Below are positions 1 to 8,291 of a DNA stretch of 64,000 nucleotides, piece by piece; the first letter of the stretch is position 1, and every line of letters begins with the position of its first letter. The stretch is taken from NCBI GenBank assembly GCA_044226865.1, contig JBGAGE010000013.1, positions 99,109-163,108 of the forward strand, in the 5' to 3' direction. The DNA is from TMP-86 sp044226865. Its GTDB lineage: Bacteria; Pseudomonadota; Gammaproteobacteria; Steroidobacterales; Steroidobacteraceae. Position numbers and translations under genes: made by a program. The notes beneath the pieces were generated by a model. It ran no database searches and was not told the origin of the DNA. It was given only the letters and a program-made list of their open reading frames with translations.

Positions 1-21
1 CCGCCCATGGGATTGCGCTAG
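1..21 (+). CDS. 3' end of an upstream T4SS gene (partial)
   Basis: The first seven codons read in frame 1 to a TAG at 19-21, directly abutting the ATG of the VirB6 gene at 22. This is what the tail of an upstream operon gene would look like, and a virB-type gene such as virB5 is expected at this place. Only six residues are visible, so the identity is an inference from gene order. Confidence 0.3.
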   Translation, partial: PPMGLR

Positions 22-1020
22 ATGGGGTTCTTTGCCGAATTCGCGGCGTGGCTCAATGCCTTGCTCGCCGATTACATCGGCACCACCACCCAGGAGCTCG
101 CGAGGATTCTGGAGCCCACGATGGTCACCCTCGCCGCCCTGTACGTGATGGTGTGGGGCGTTGCGCACCTCGCCGGGCAAATCAAGGAGCCGATGCTGGA
201 GGGGTTCAAGCGCCTGGCGATTTTGGTGTTGATCCTGGGGGTGGGCCTGAATCTCTGGCTCTACCACGACGTGCTGGTGAATATCTTCTTTGACGGGCCC
301 GGCGATCTGGCCGCCGCGGTCCTGGGTGCTCCCGATTTCGTTGGGACCATGGATCAGATCTTGGCGCGTGGGGATGCGGTGGGCTCGGCGCTGCTGGCTA
401 AGGCTGGGGTGCTGAACGGCAACTTTTCGTTCTACCTGGCGGCAGGCGCCGTGTACCTGATGGTGGGGATAACGGCCGTCTACACCATGTTCCTGCTGAC
501 GCTGTCGCGCATTGCGCTCTCGGTCCTGTTGGCGCTCGGGCCCCTGATTATCCCGTTGGGGCTGTTTGGGACCACGCGCCGGTTCGTGGAAGCCTGGCTT
601 GCCCAGCTTGCCAACTACGCCTTCGTCGCCATTCTCGCGGCCCTCGTCGCCGCGTTGATGCTGATCTTGATCGACCGATCTGCCGAGCAGGCGCAAAGCG
701 CGGGGGGTGGCATCCAGATCGCCCATGCGCTGCGGGTGTGCCTGGCCGCCGGGTTCACGTTCTTGATCATGCGCCAGGTGCTGCCCATGGCGGCCGCGCT
801 TGCGAGTGGCATCGCAATCTCGAGCTTTGGCCTGGTGAGCAATTCGGTGGCGTGGGCGCGTCGACGCAGCTTGTCCGCGGCGGGGCAGTTCTTGCGCGGC
901 GCGACCCTGGACCGGGAGACCACCCGCTGGGACCCGATCTCGCGAAAGGCGGGCTATGCCTTGTCTTCAACGGTGCGCTCGGGACTTCGCAATGTTCGTC
1001 GTAACTCGATTCAACGGTAA
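22..1020 (+). CDS. virB6: VirB6-family inner-membrane protein of type IV secretion system
   Basis: Polytopic inner-membrane component of the conjugative pilus and channel. The 332-residue product has about six hydrophobic segments (roughly residues 28-50, 62-82, 135-165, 168-190, 195-222 and 235-258). The central block containing LSRIALSVLLALGPLIIPL and a downstream Trp-rich helix is typical of VirB6/TrbL. It begins directly after the stop of the preceding gene and is followed after 9 bp by a small lipoprotein gene and virB8, the standard virB order. Length and topology fit the family; assignment rests on topology and context more than on catalytic motifs. Confidence 0.88.
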   Translation: MGFFAEFAAWLNALLADYIGTTTQELARILEPTMVTLAALYVMVWGVAHLAGQIKEPMLEGFKRLAILVLILGVGLNLWLYHDVLVNIFFDGPGDLAAAVLGAPDFVGTMDQILARGDAVGSALLAKAGVLNGNFSFYLAAGAVYLMVGITAVYTMFLLTLSRIALSVLLALGPLIIPLGLFGTTRRFVEAWLAQLANYAFVAILAALVAALMLILIDRSAEQAQSAGGGIQIAHALRVCLAAGFTFLIMRQVLPMAAALASGIAISSFGLVSNSVAWARRRSLSAAGQFLRGATLDRETTRWDPISRKAGYALSSTVRSGLRNVRRNSIQR

Positions 1021-1029
1021 GGAGGGACC

Positions 1030-1212
1030 ATGGTGAAAGCAATTGTGATGGGGATCGTGGTGTTGATGGCGGGGTGTGCGCACCGGCCGGCGCCGGATTG
1101 CGAGGCGCACTTGGTGCCCATCCAGGTGCCCGCACTTCCGGCCGTAGAACCGGTGGCAGAACCGCCGATCGAGCCGATGCCGGTGCCGACGGTTCCGGAG
1201 CCGCATCTGTGA
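1030..1212 (+). CDS. virB7: VirB7-like small outer-membrane lipoprotein
   Basis: A 60-residue protein with a hydrophobic N-terminus and a lipobox LMAGC (lipidated Cys at residue 16), followed by a Pro/Val/Glu-rich tail. VirB7 lipoproteins anchor VirB9 and VirB10 in the outer-membrane core complex and are typically this short. A good ribosome site (AAGGAGG, 1019-1025) precedes the ATG. The stop codon overlaps the GTG start of virB8. The sequence is too short for family assignment alone; position between virB6 and virB8 makes the role likely. Confidence 0.75.
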   Translation: MVKAIVMGIVVLMAGCAHRPAPDCEAHLVPIQVPALPAVEPVAEPPIEPMPVPTVPEPHL

Positions 1213-1916
1213 AGGACGCGGCGGTCAGTGCGTATTTTGAGGAAAGCCGTTCCTGGGATGCGGACCGCGCGGCCCAGGCCGCCCGCCGTGCGCGGTTCGC
1301 CTCTTGGGTGGCTGCGGCGGGCTGGACCTGCGCGCTGGGCGCCTGCGCGGCGCTCGCCCTGGCGATGCCATTCAAGACCGTCCAGCCGTATGTGATCCGC
1401 GTGGATAACAGCTCCGGGGTGGTGGATGTGGTGCCGGCGTATGAGGGGCATGCGGAGCTGGGCGAGACTGTCGCGCGGTTCTTGCTGACGCATTACGTGA
1501 CCTTGTGCGAGGGGTTCAACTACGCCACCGCCGAGCGCGACTACGCCGAGTGCGGGGCTTACCACAGCGTGCGGCGCAATCAGGAGTGGTACCAGCTGTG
1601 GAACCCGGTCAATCCGTCCTCGCCCCTGAATCTCTACAAGGATGGCTCGAGCGTGCGCGTGCAGGTCACGGCGGTGAGCTTCTTTCGCAAAGCCTCGGGA
1701 CTCAATGACCTGGCCCAGGTGCGGTATCTGAAGGCCAAGCGGCTTCCGGGGTCGACGGAAGTCATCAGTCATTGGATCGCCACCATCGAGTACGGCTATG
1801 CGAACCCCTCGCACGATGCCGCGCAACGCCAGTTCAACCCGCTCGGGTTTCGGGTGCTGGATTTTAGAACGGAAAGCGAAGTGGCGCCGCCGGCGCCCAA
1901 GGGAGGTGAATCGTGA
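1209..1916 (+). CDS. virB8: VirB8 bitopic scaffold protein of type IV secretion system
   Basis: Inner-membrane assembly factor with one transmembrane helix (about residues 31-53) after a short cytoplasmic N-terminus that contains the usual SRSWDADR segment, then a periplasmic NTF2-like domain (HYVTLCEGFNYATAERDY, later EVISHWIATIEYGY). The GTG start at 1209 overlaps the lipoprotein stop and gives 235 residues, the normal VirB8 size. Reading further upstream in the same frame would run through the lipoprotein gene and is not supported. It is translationally coupled to virB9. Confidence 0.9.
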   Translation: MKDAAVSAYFEESRSWDADRAAQAARRARFASWVAAAGWTCALGACAALALAMPFKTVQPYVIRVDNSSGVVDVVPAYEGHAELGETVARFLLTHYVTLCEGFNYATAERDYAECGAYHSVRRNQEWYQLWNPVNPSSPLNLYKDGSSVRVQVTAVSFFRKASGLNDLAQVRYLKAKRLPGSTEVISHWIATIEYGYANPSHDAAQRQFNPLGFRVLDFRTESEVAPPAPKGGES

Positions 1917-2674
1917 AAGGACTCTGGATTGGATTGTTGGTGTTGGCCAGCACGATGGGTTTGGCTCAGGTGCCCTCGGAGTCACGGGTGCGCAATCTGC
2001 TCTACGTTCCTGATCAGGTGATCCGGGTGCGAGGCTGGGTGGGCTACCACGTGGATCTGACCTTCGAGGAAGGGGAGAGCTTCGTCACCCTGGGAGGCGG
2101 GGACCTGGAAGCTTTGACGGTAGGATCGTATGCCAATCATCTGGTGCTCAAGCCCAAGGCCTCCTCGCTGCGGACTAACCTCACTGTGTTCACCAATCGA
2201 CGCACGTATTTGTTGGATTACGCGGTTTCGCCCCGTACACCGGATCCCCTCACGGATGATCTGGTGTTTGCGATTCATCTGCTCTATCCGGTGACCAATA
2301 CGGTGCCGGTGGTCAAGACGTTGGCCGCGGCACCCGAGGAGCGTGCCCGGCAGGAGAACTATTGGTACTGCGGGGCCGCGGACTTGCGCCCCATCGAGGC
2401 CTTCGATGATGGCGCGCATACCTACCTGCGCTTTGCGCCCGCAGCGGAAATGCCGGCGATCTTCGTGCGCGGGGAGGATGGCAAGGAGTCGCTTCTCAAC
2501 TTCAGCGTCAAGGAGGGCCAGGTCCAGATCCATCGGCTGGCGCGGCGGTTCATCCTGCGCCGCGGGCGGCTCACGGGGTGCGTGGTGAACAAGGGCTACA
2601 TCGGCAGCGGCGAGCGACTGGAGTCGGGGACCGTCTCTCCGCAGGTCAAGCGCGAGCGCAAGGAGATGCCATGA
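1913..2674 (+). CDS. virB9: VirB9 outer-membrane core complex protein
   Basis: Periplasmic/outer-membrane-associated component of the core channel. It starts at GTG 1913, overlapping the virB8 stop, with a strong GGGAGGTG ribosome site ten bases ahead. The 253-residue product has a signal peptide (cleavage near residue 19, after GLAQ). An N-terminal VirB9 domain (RVRNLLYVPDQVIRV, then FVTLGGGDLEAL) and a C-terminal segment with NYWYC and FILRRGRLTGCVVNKGY follow, the latter matching the VirB7-binding region of the family. Its stop overlaps the virB10 start (ATGA). Confidence 0.92.
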   Translation: MKGLWIGLLVLASTMGLAQVPSESRVRNLLYVPDQVIRVRGWVGYHVDLTFEEGESFVTLGGGDLEALTVGSYANHLVLKPKASSLRTNLTVFTNRRTYLLDYAVSPRTPDPLTDDLVFAIHLLYPVTNTVPVVKTLAAAPEERARQENYWYCGAADLRPIEAFDDGAHTYLRFAPAAEMPAIFVRGEDGKESLLNFSVKEGQVQIHRLARRFILRRGRLTGCVVNKGYIGSGERLESGTVSPQVKRERKEMP

Positions 2675-3894
2675 GCGAGTCACCTCAACAACCTTCTGAA
2701 GGGTCATCGGATGCGGCGCCGCTGGAGGCGGACGGTGTGGCCGGCGAGCGCGGCATCCCGCAACTGCAGCGTATCGTTTCCGTGCAATCGCGAGTCTCCT
2801 CGTTCTTGACCGTCGGGTTGACCTCCGCTCTCGCCGCGGGACTCTTGCTGTGGTACTACCACGGTGCGCTGCAGCGGCCGGAGCGTGTAAGGGAGCAGGC
2901 GCTCGCAGCACAAAAGCGCCGGGCGCAGGGCGAGGCATCGCTGCCGCCGTTGGGGCCGTTGCCACCGCGGGAGACCAAGGCCGATGACTCGCTGGTGGCC
3001 GGCATCATGGGCGATCCCCCGCCGATCAATGCGCCGGAAATCCCGCTCGCTCATCCCACGAATGCTGCTTACGCCAATCCGACGGCCAAGACACCGGCCG
3101 AACTGGCCTGGGAACGCAAACTTGCCGGCCCCGTGTTGATGCCGATGAGCGGGGCGCGATCGGGGGCGGAATCGGGGCGATACTCGGCGAGCCTGGCAGC
3201 GCCGGTACCCGCGACCCCACCGGGCGCGACGACGGAGATGCCAGCTTCTGGCGGCGGCGGCAACGGACCCGAACTGGGCGAGATGTTGCGTCCGACCCCG
3301 ACACCCGCGGTCAGGGCGCAGGTGCTGCCCACCCAGGCCTTATTGTTGGCCAAGGGGGCGTTCATCGACTGCACCTTGGAGACCGCCATTAGCTCCTCGC
3401 TCCCCGGGATGACGACCTGCATCACCGCGACGGATACGTTCTCGGCAGATGGGGCGGTGGTGCTGCTTGAGCGCGGCACCAAGCTCGTCGGGGAGACCCG
3501 CGGTCAGGTCCAGCAGGGTTCGCCACGATTGTTCGTTCTGTGGACCGAGGCGCGTTCGCCCACGGGCGTGGTCGTGCCGCTGGCATCGCCTGGAACCGAT
3601 GAATTGGGGCGATCGGGGTTGTCGGGTCACATCGAGCGGCATTGGTGGACACGTTTTGGCTCGGCGATCTTGGTGAGCATCATCAATGGCGCGGTCCAGG
3701 CAGCGTCGCAACAAGGGCGTGATGGCGGTGTCGTCGTGAATCCCACCACCGGCGCGGATGTCATGACCGAGGTGCTCAAGGACACGATCCATATCCCGCC
3801 GACCATCGAGAAGCCCTCGGGCGACAAGATCCAGGTGCTGGTGGCGCGCGATGTGGATTTTCGTAGCGTGTATCAGTTGAAGGCCTCGCCATGA
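2671..3894 (+). CDS. virB10: VirB10/TrbI envelope-spanning core protein
   Basis: Spans both membranes and senses ATP use by the motor. The 407-residue protein has a short cytoplasmic tail, one transmembrane helix (residues 45-63), a Pro/Ala-rich periplasmic linker (about 90-235) and a C-terminal TrbI beta-barrel domain (LLAKGAFIDCTLETAI, ERGTKLVGETRG, then RFGSAILVSIINGA, the antenna helix). The ATG at 2671 overlaps the virB9 stop, which decides the start over an in-frame position further upstream. The virB11 start overlaps its stop. Confidence 0.94.
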   Translation: MSESPQQPSEGSSDAAPLEADGVAGERGIPQLQRIVSVQSRVSSFLTVGLTSALAAGLLLWYYHGALQRPERVREQALAAQKRRAQGEASLPPLGPLPPRETKADDSLVAGIMGDPPPINAPEIPLAHPTNAAYANPTAKTPAELAWERKLAGPVLMPMSGARSGAESGRYSASLAAPVPATPPGATTEMPASGGGGNGPELGEMLRPTPTPAVRAQVLPTQALLLAKGAFIDCTLETAISSSLPGMTTCITATDTFSADGAVVLLERGTKLVGETRGQVQQGSPRLFVLWTEARSPTGVVVPLASPGTDELGRSGLSGHIERHWWTRFGSAILVSIINGAVQAASQQGRDGGVVVNPTTGADVMTEVLKDTIHIPPTIEKPSGDKIQVLVARDVDFRSVYQLKASP

Positions 3895-4946
3895 ATGCCG
3901 AGTCGATGCGCGAGGCGGGGGACGTTGAGCGAGGCACGCCGATCACTTCTTTGGGATTGACGCTTCGGGCTCTTAGACCACTTCTGGCGCGGGAGGATGT
4001 AACGGAAATCTGCATCAATCGCCCGCACGAGGCGTTCCTCGAAACCCGGCAAGGGTGGGAGCGGCAGGTTCTGCCGTTCGCAGACTTCAACTGGTGCTAT
4101 CGGCTGGCAAAGCTCATCGCCCATGCCGCGCGCCAGCGGGTGACCGAGGAATCCCCGTTGCTGTCCGCGGCGCTGCCAACGGGTGAACGGGTCCAACTCG
4201 TGTTGCCACCGGCGACGAGCCCTGGGTGCGTGGCCATCAGCATCCGCCGGCCCTCAGCCGTGGTCTGGAGCATCCAACAGCTGACCCAATCGGGGGTCTT
4301 TGCGCGTACCCGGCGGGCGAGCCGGGATCTGGATGACATCGAAGTGGAGTTGCTTCGCCTGCTCTCGGTCCACGAGTACGAGTCGTTCATGCGTCTGGCG
4401 GTGCGGGCGAAGAAGAACATCGTGGTGTCTGGGCCCACCGGATCGGGCAAGACCACCTATACCAAGGCGTTGATCCGGGAGATACCGCCGCAGGAGCGCT
4501 TGATCACAATCGAAGATGCGCCTGAGCTGATCCTCGCCGACCATCCTAACCATGTACGGCTGTTCTACTCTAAAGGCGGGCAGGGGCAGGCCAAGGTCAC
4601 CCCGCGGCAGCTGTTGGAGAGCTGCCTGCGGTTGCGCCCCGATCGAATCCTTTTGGCCGAGCTGCGCTCGGATGAGGCGTTCGACTATCTGCGCAATGCC
4701 AACTCAGGGCACCCAGGCTCCATCACCAGCGTTCATGCCTCCAGCTGTGAGCTGGCGTTCGAGCAGCTGACGTTGTTGGTCAAGCAGAGCCAGGGGGGAT
4801 CGGATCTGCCGCGGGGTGAGATCAAGAACCTGTTGTATCTGCTGGTGGATATCGTCGTACAGTTTGGGATTAACGGCACTCAGAGATGTATTCAGGAGAT
4901 TTGGTACGACCCGGCACGCAAGCGGGAAGCCGGCAACCATCGTTGA
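3891..4946 (+). CDS. virB11: VirB11 traffic ATPase
   Basis: Cytoplasmic hexameric ATPase that powers pilus assembly and substrate transfer. The 351-residue protein has an N-terminal domain (EICINRPHEAFLE), a Walker A motif GPTGSGKTT at about residues 181-189, an Asp/Glu-box (LITIEDAPEL), a Walker B-like RILLAELRSDEAF, and the His-box region GHPGSITSVHAS. All catalytic features look intact. It overlaps virB10 by ATGA. No terminator is visible after it; the next gene lies on the opposite strand 26 bp away. Confidence 0.95.
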   Translation: MNAESMREAGDVERGTPITSLGLTLRALRPLLAREDVTEICINRPHEAFLETRQGWERQVLPFADFNWCYRLAKLIAHAARQRVTEESPLLSAALPTGERVQLVLPPATSPGCVAISIRRPSAVVWSIQQLTQSGVFARTRRASRDLDDIEVELLRLLSVHEYESFMRLAVRAKKNIVVSGPTGSGKTTYTKALIREIPPQERLITIEDAPELILADHPNHVRLFYSKGGQGQAKVTPRQLLESCLRLRPDRILLAELRSDEAFDYLRNANSGHPGSITSVHASSCELAFEQLTLLVKQSQGGSDLPRGEIKNLLYLLVDIVVQFGINGTQRCIQEIWYDPARKREAGNHR

Positions 4947-4972
4947 AATGAAATAGCCAGGCGGATGTCCTC

Positions 4973-6175
4973 TTAAATTTCTACAGGGAAACGTGGGCTA
5001 TAGGGGTGACTTGTCTCAGTAACAGACTGAATCTTGTCGCAGGAGAACATCTTAATACCTTGACTTCGACTCTTCCCGCCGCTTGTGTCCCAGCCCCAAA
5101 AGTATTCACCTCTGTGGTTGTCGCTTTTGCGAATGTAGTACTCAAGCCTGTACGGTTCTATCAATCGTCGAAAGCCATCGTATACCAATTCGACCATATG
5201 CCGGTTTCTGGCTGCACTTACAATTGTGCTACGTGTGCTCGACGAGAAATGACTGAAACCCCTGCCGCCTGGTCTTACGACGCCCGTGCCCCTCAATGCC
5301 GCCGGAGCGAGTTTGATGTTACCGTCAGCGAACACGGGGGCAAGTGTCGCAAATAGAGTCTCGATGAGGCCATGAAAATTCTGTGCTGCAAACGTGAATG
5401 CAAACAACGCGACGGACGGCACGATGAGGGTCGACCATTGATCCTCGAATGCTTCAATGGATACTCCGAGCAGTTGCTTCTTCCCTTCATCCGGACCGGC
5501 CTCAAAGATCGACTTCCGAAGAAAAGTGGAGATGACCTCACGGCGCGAGACTTCGTATTCCTTGCTTATCAGAATTGAGTACAAGAGATCAAATAGATCC
5601 CCGCAACGCCTGCGGTGCAAGATGGCAGTTAGTTTTGATGCAAGTATCTCTTCAAGTTTTTGGCATGGAATCGTCGCCGTGCATTCAGCTGAATCTGGAT
5701 ACGGATGAATGAGTGGGCGCGACTGCACCGGCAACAGGATGCGATCAAATTGCGTGACATCCAATTGGGCGCGAAGCGTCAAATTTGATTCCTGATAAAA
5801 GCCCTTGAAGTACAGACGAGCCTCGAAGGCGTCTACGCCTGGAATTCGGAGGTTTTTGTCCTTGGTTAAGACCTTCTCGAAAAATTGGATTCCCGTCAGA
5901 TCCGTCACTCTCTTGCAGACCTCCCGAAGTTCTATCTCCAAGAGCCCTTTGTCCAATTCGTCGGCGACAGAAAAATCTAAATCCTTTGAGAAACGAGTGC
6001 TTGGGAGATATGCCTTTCGAATCGCTTGCCCTCCCTTAAGTACGAGGCGATTAGCGATCGCGGGCCGCTCGTAGATGGCCTTAAGTAGCCAACTGTAGAC
6101 ATAGTCCTTTTCAACCTCTATTGGAGAGATCAAAAATTCGGCTGCCTTTTGTTTAATGTCAGCGGCGTTGATCAT
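4973..6175 (-). CDS. AbiEii-type nucleotidyltransferase fused to a C-terminal WYL-like domain
   Basis: Residues 1 to about 290 match the AbiEii/AbiGii toxin family of nucleotidyltransferases. The segment VLKGGQAIRKAY and the acidic motif RFSKDLDFSV supply the GG and D-x-D elements of the active site. Residues from about 310 (STIVSAARNRHMVELVYDG, IEPYRLEYY, EYFWGWD, RFPVEI) have the pattern of a WYL ligand-sensing domain. AbiEii proteins act as type IV toxins or abortive-infection effectors by nucleotide transfer to RNA. The usual AbiEi antitoxin gene is absent from the upstream side, where virD4 follows divergently. A GAAGG ribosome site precedes the ATG. The gene is visibly less GC-rich than the flanking virB11 and virD4, suggesting inserted cargo. 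The toxin half is firmer than the WYL call. Confidence 0.72.
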   Translation of the reverse strand: MINAADIKQKAAEFLISPIEVEKDYVYSWLLKAIYERPAIANRLVLKGGQAIRKAYLPSTRFSKDLDFSVADELDKGLLEIELREVCKRVTDLTGIQFFEKVLTKDKNLRIPGVDAFEARLYFKGFYQESNLTLRAQLDVTQFDRILLPVQSRPLIHPYPDSAECTATIPCQKLEEILASKLTAILHRRRCGDLFDLLYSILISKEYEVSRREVISTFLRKSIFEAGPDEGKKQLLGVSIEAFEDQWSTLIVPSVALFAFTFAAQNFHGLIETLFATLAPVFADGNIKLAPAALRGTGVVRPGGRGFSHFSSSTRSTIVSAARNRHMVELVYDGFRRLIEPYRLEYYIRKSDNHRGEYFWGWDTSGGKSRSQGIKMFSCDKIQSVTETSHPYSPRFPVEI

Positions 6176-6329
6176 CGTACTAGCCTTCGTGATGTTCGGT
6201 TTATTGCGGCTTGCCAGTTTGCATGGTGACCGTCAATAACGGTAACAGGTCCTCAGCATATGAGTTTGGCCGCAAACGCAGTTCAAACTCTGGGTTCTCG
6301 GTGGGTGTGGCGGTTGCCACGCTGGCGCC

Positions 6330-8291
6330 ATGGTCAATTTTGCCGCGAAACACCGATCACGCCTGCAGGTCGCTCCCGTGTTTGCTGCCTCCTTGCAAGG
6401 CCGGAACTTGGCATCCTGGACCAAGATATTGGTCGTTGGGGCGGGCGCGCTGTTTGTTTCCCAATACCTGGCGGGTTACGGGATGCTGGTGTGGTTGCAC
6501 CTCGACCCAGAAGCGGTCACACCGCTCACAATTTGGCGTTACGTGTATCACTACGCCGATGTGCCGCCGATCCGGCAACGTTTCTTCTGGTGCCAAACGG
6601 TGGCGATAGTTTTGGTGCTGGCGATGGTCAGCATCCCCTGGTGGCCGCGGCGACGCGCGTTGCATGGCGAGGCGCGCTTTGCACGACGGCACGAGATCTA
6701 CAAGGCGGGACTGTTTTCCGACCAGGGCGTGATCTTGGGGGCCGTGCGCCGCCGGCTTCTGATGCTGCCCGGCCAGCAGAGCATCATCCTGGCAGCGCCC
6801 CCGCGGAGTGGCAAAGGCGTCGGGGTCGTCGTTCCCAATGCCTTGAATTGGTCGGGGTCACTGGTCGCGATCGACATCAAGCGCGAGAACTGGACGATCA
6901 CGGCGGGATTTCGGGCAGCGGCCGGACAGCGGTGCTTCTTGTTTGAACCCCTGGCCGAGGATGGACGTACGGCGCGTTGGAATTGCCTCTCCTATGTCGC
7001 GACGCAGCCCGATCAGCGCATCAATGATCTGCAGCGCATTGCCGACATCATCTATCTCGAGAGTCCCGGTGCCGATCCCTTCTGGGTGGCCAGCGCACGG
7101 AGTTTGTTTCTAGGTATCGCGCTATATCTATTCGAGACCCCGTCCCTGCCTGCCACGATGGGGGAGATTCGCCGACAAGGCATGGCCACCGATGATGAGG
7201 GGTTCGGGGCACATTGGAAGCGCATCGTGGAGGGTCGACGCGACGGCGCCAAGCCGCTATCCGAGGAATGCGTCCGCGCGCTGTATGACGTAATTGATCT
7301 GGCGCCGGTAACTGCATCCTCCGTGCGCAAGACGTTCACCTCACGCCTGGATCTGTGGGCGAACCCTCTGCTCGATCGCGCAACCTCGGCCGATGACTTT
7401 GATCTGCGGGATTTGCGCAAAGTCCCCATGTCCATCTATGTGGCGGTGAATCCTGATGACCTGCATCGGCTGCGACCCGTGTTGTCGTTGTTCTTCCAGC
7501 AATGCCTGGGTCTGCAGACTCGCGAGCTTCCCGAACACAACCCGGCCCTGAAGTATCAGCTGCTGATGCTCCTGGATGAGTTCACGGCGCTCGGGCGGAT
7601 TCCGATCATCAGCGAGTCGATCGCGTTCTTGCCGGGGTTCAACGTGCGGGTGGTGCTGGTCATCCAGGCCGCCTCCCAATTGCGAGAAGTGTACGGACCG
7701 CATGCGGCCGAAACGATGTTGAAGAGTGTCGCGGCTCGCATCGTCTTCGCGCCGAAGGACTTTGCGGATGCCAAGGAGATCTCCAACGACCTGGGCTTCA
7801 CCACGGTCAAGGTGCACTCGCAGTCGTTGCCGCGATTTTCGTTGTTCAAGCGTGACCGGGGAGGTTCGGTATCGATCGCCGAGCAGGCCCGGGCGTTGAT
7901 GCTGCCGCAGGAGGTGAAGGAAATGGGATCCGAGGTCTGTTTGGTGTTCTTGGAAGGGGTGCGGCCGATCAGGGCGCAAAAGATCCGCTATTTCAAGGAT
8001 CGGCGCTTTGCGAGCCGGGTTTTACCGCCACCGGTGCGACCGGCGCCGGCGGGCAAGCGGAAGCCTCCGGCGCGCGCCGCGGAAGTTCTGGTGATGCCGA
8101 AGCGCCCGCGATCGCTGACGAGTTTATCCGCCCAGGAACTCATGGAGATCTTGGATGAGATCACGATCAAGGATCTGCCCAAGGATTTGCAGGAGTTGGC
8201 GACGCCGCGCGAGCGCGCTCCGACGGAGGAGGAGATGACCGAGGACCTGAACCGCTTTGGTGGCGCCCTATGGGGAGACTCTCATGGCTAA
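6330..8291 (+). CDS. virD4: VirD4/TraG type IV coupling protein
   Basis: Inner-membrane ATPase that brings the relaxase-DNA complex to the channel. Two N-terminal membrane helices (about 32-55 and 88-104) are followed by the TraG domain, with Walker A AAPPRSGKGVGVVVPN near residue 157 and Walker B LLMLLDEFTALG near residue 412. The C-terminal tail includes the usual QVLVIQAASQLREVYG-like helicase segment. The 653-residue length is normal. The ATG at 6330 has no strong ribosome site, so the exact start is uncertain. In related elements virD4 normally follows virB11 directly; here an opposite-strand gene separates them. Confidence 0.93.
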   Translation: MVNFAAKHRSRLQVAPVFAASLQGRNLASWTKILVVGAGALFVSQYLAGYGMLVWLHLDPEAVTPLTIWRYVYHYADVPPIRQRFFWCQTVAIVLVLAMVSIPWWPRRRALHGEARFARRHEIYKAGLFSDQGVILGAVRRRLLMLPGQQSIILAAPPRSGKGVGVVVPNALNWSGSLVAIDIKRENWTITAGFRAAAGQRCFLFEPLAEDGRTARWNCLSYVATQPDQRINDLQRIADIIYLESPGADPFWVASARSLFLGIALYLFETPSLPATMGEIRRQGMATDDEGFGAHWKRIVEGRRDGAKPLSEECVRALYDVIDLAPVTASSVRKTFTSRLDLWANPLLDRATSADDFDLRDLRKVPMSIYVAVNPDDLHRLRPVLSLFFQQCLGLQTRELPEHNPALKYQLLMLLDEFTALGRIPIISESIAFLPGFNVRVVLVIQAASQLREVYGPHAAETMLKSVAARIVFAPKDFADAKEISNDLGFTTVKVHSQSLPRFSLFKRDRGGSVSIAEQARALMLPQEVKEMGSEVCLVFLEGVRPIRAQKIRYFKDRRFASRVLPPPVRPAPAGKRKPPARAAEVLVMPKRPRSLTSLSAQELMEILDEITIKDLPKDLQELATPRERAPTEEEMTEDLNRFGGALWGDSHG

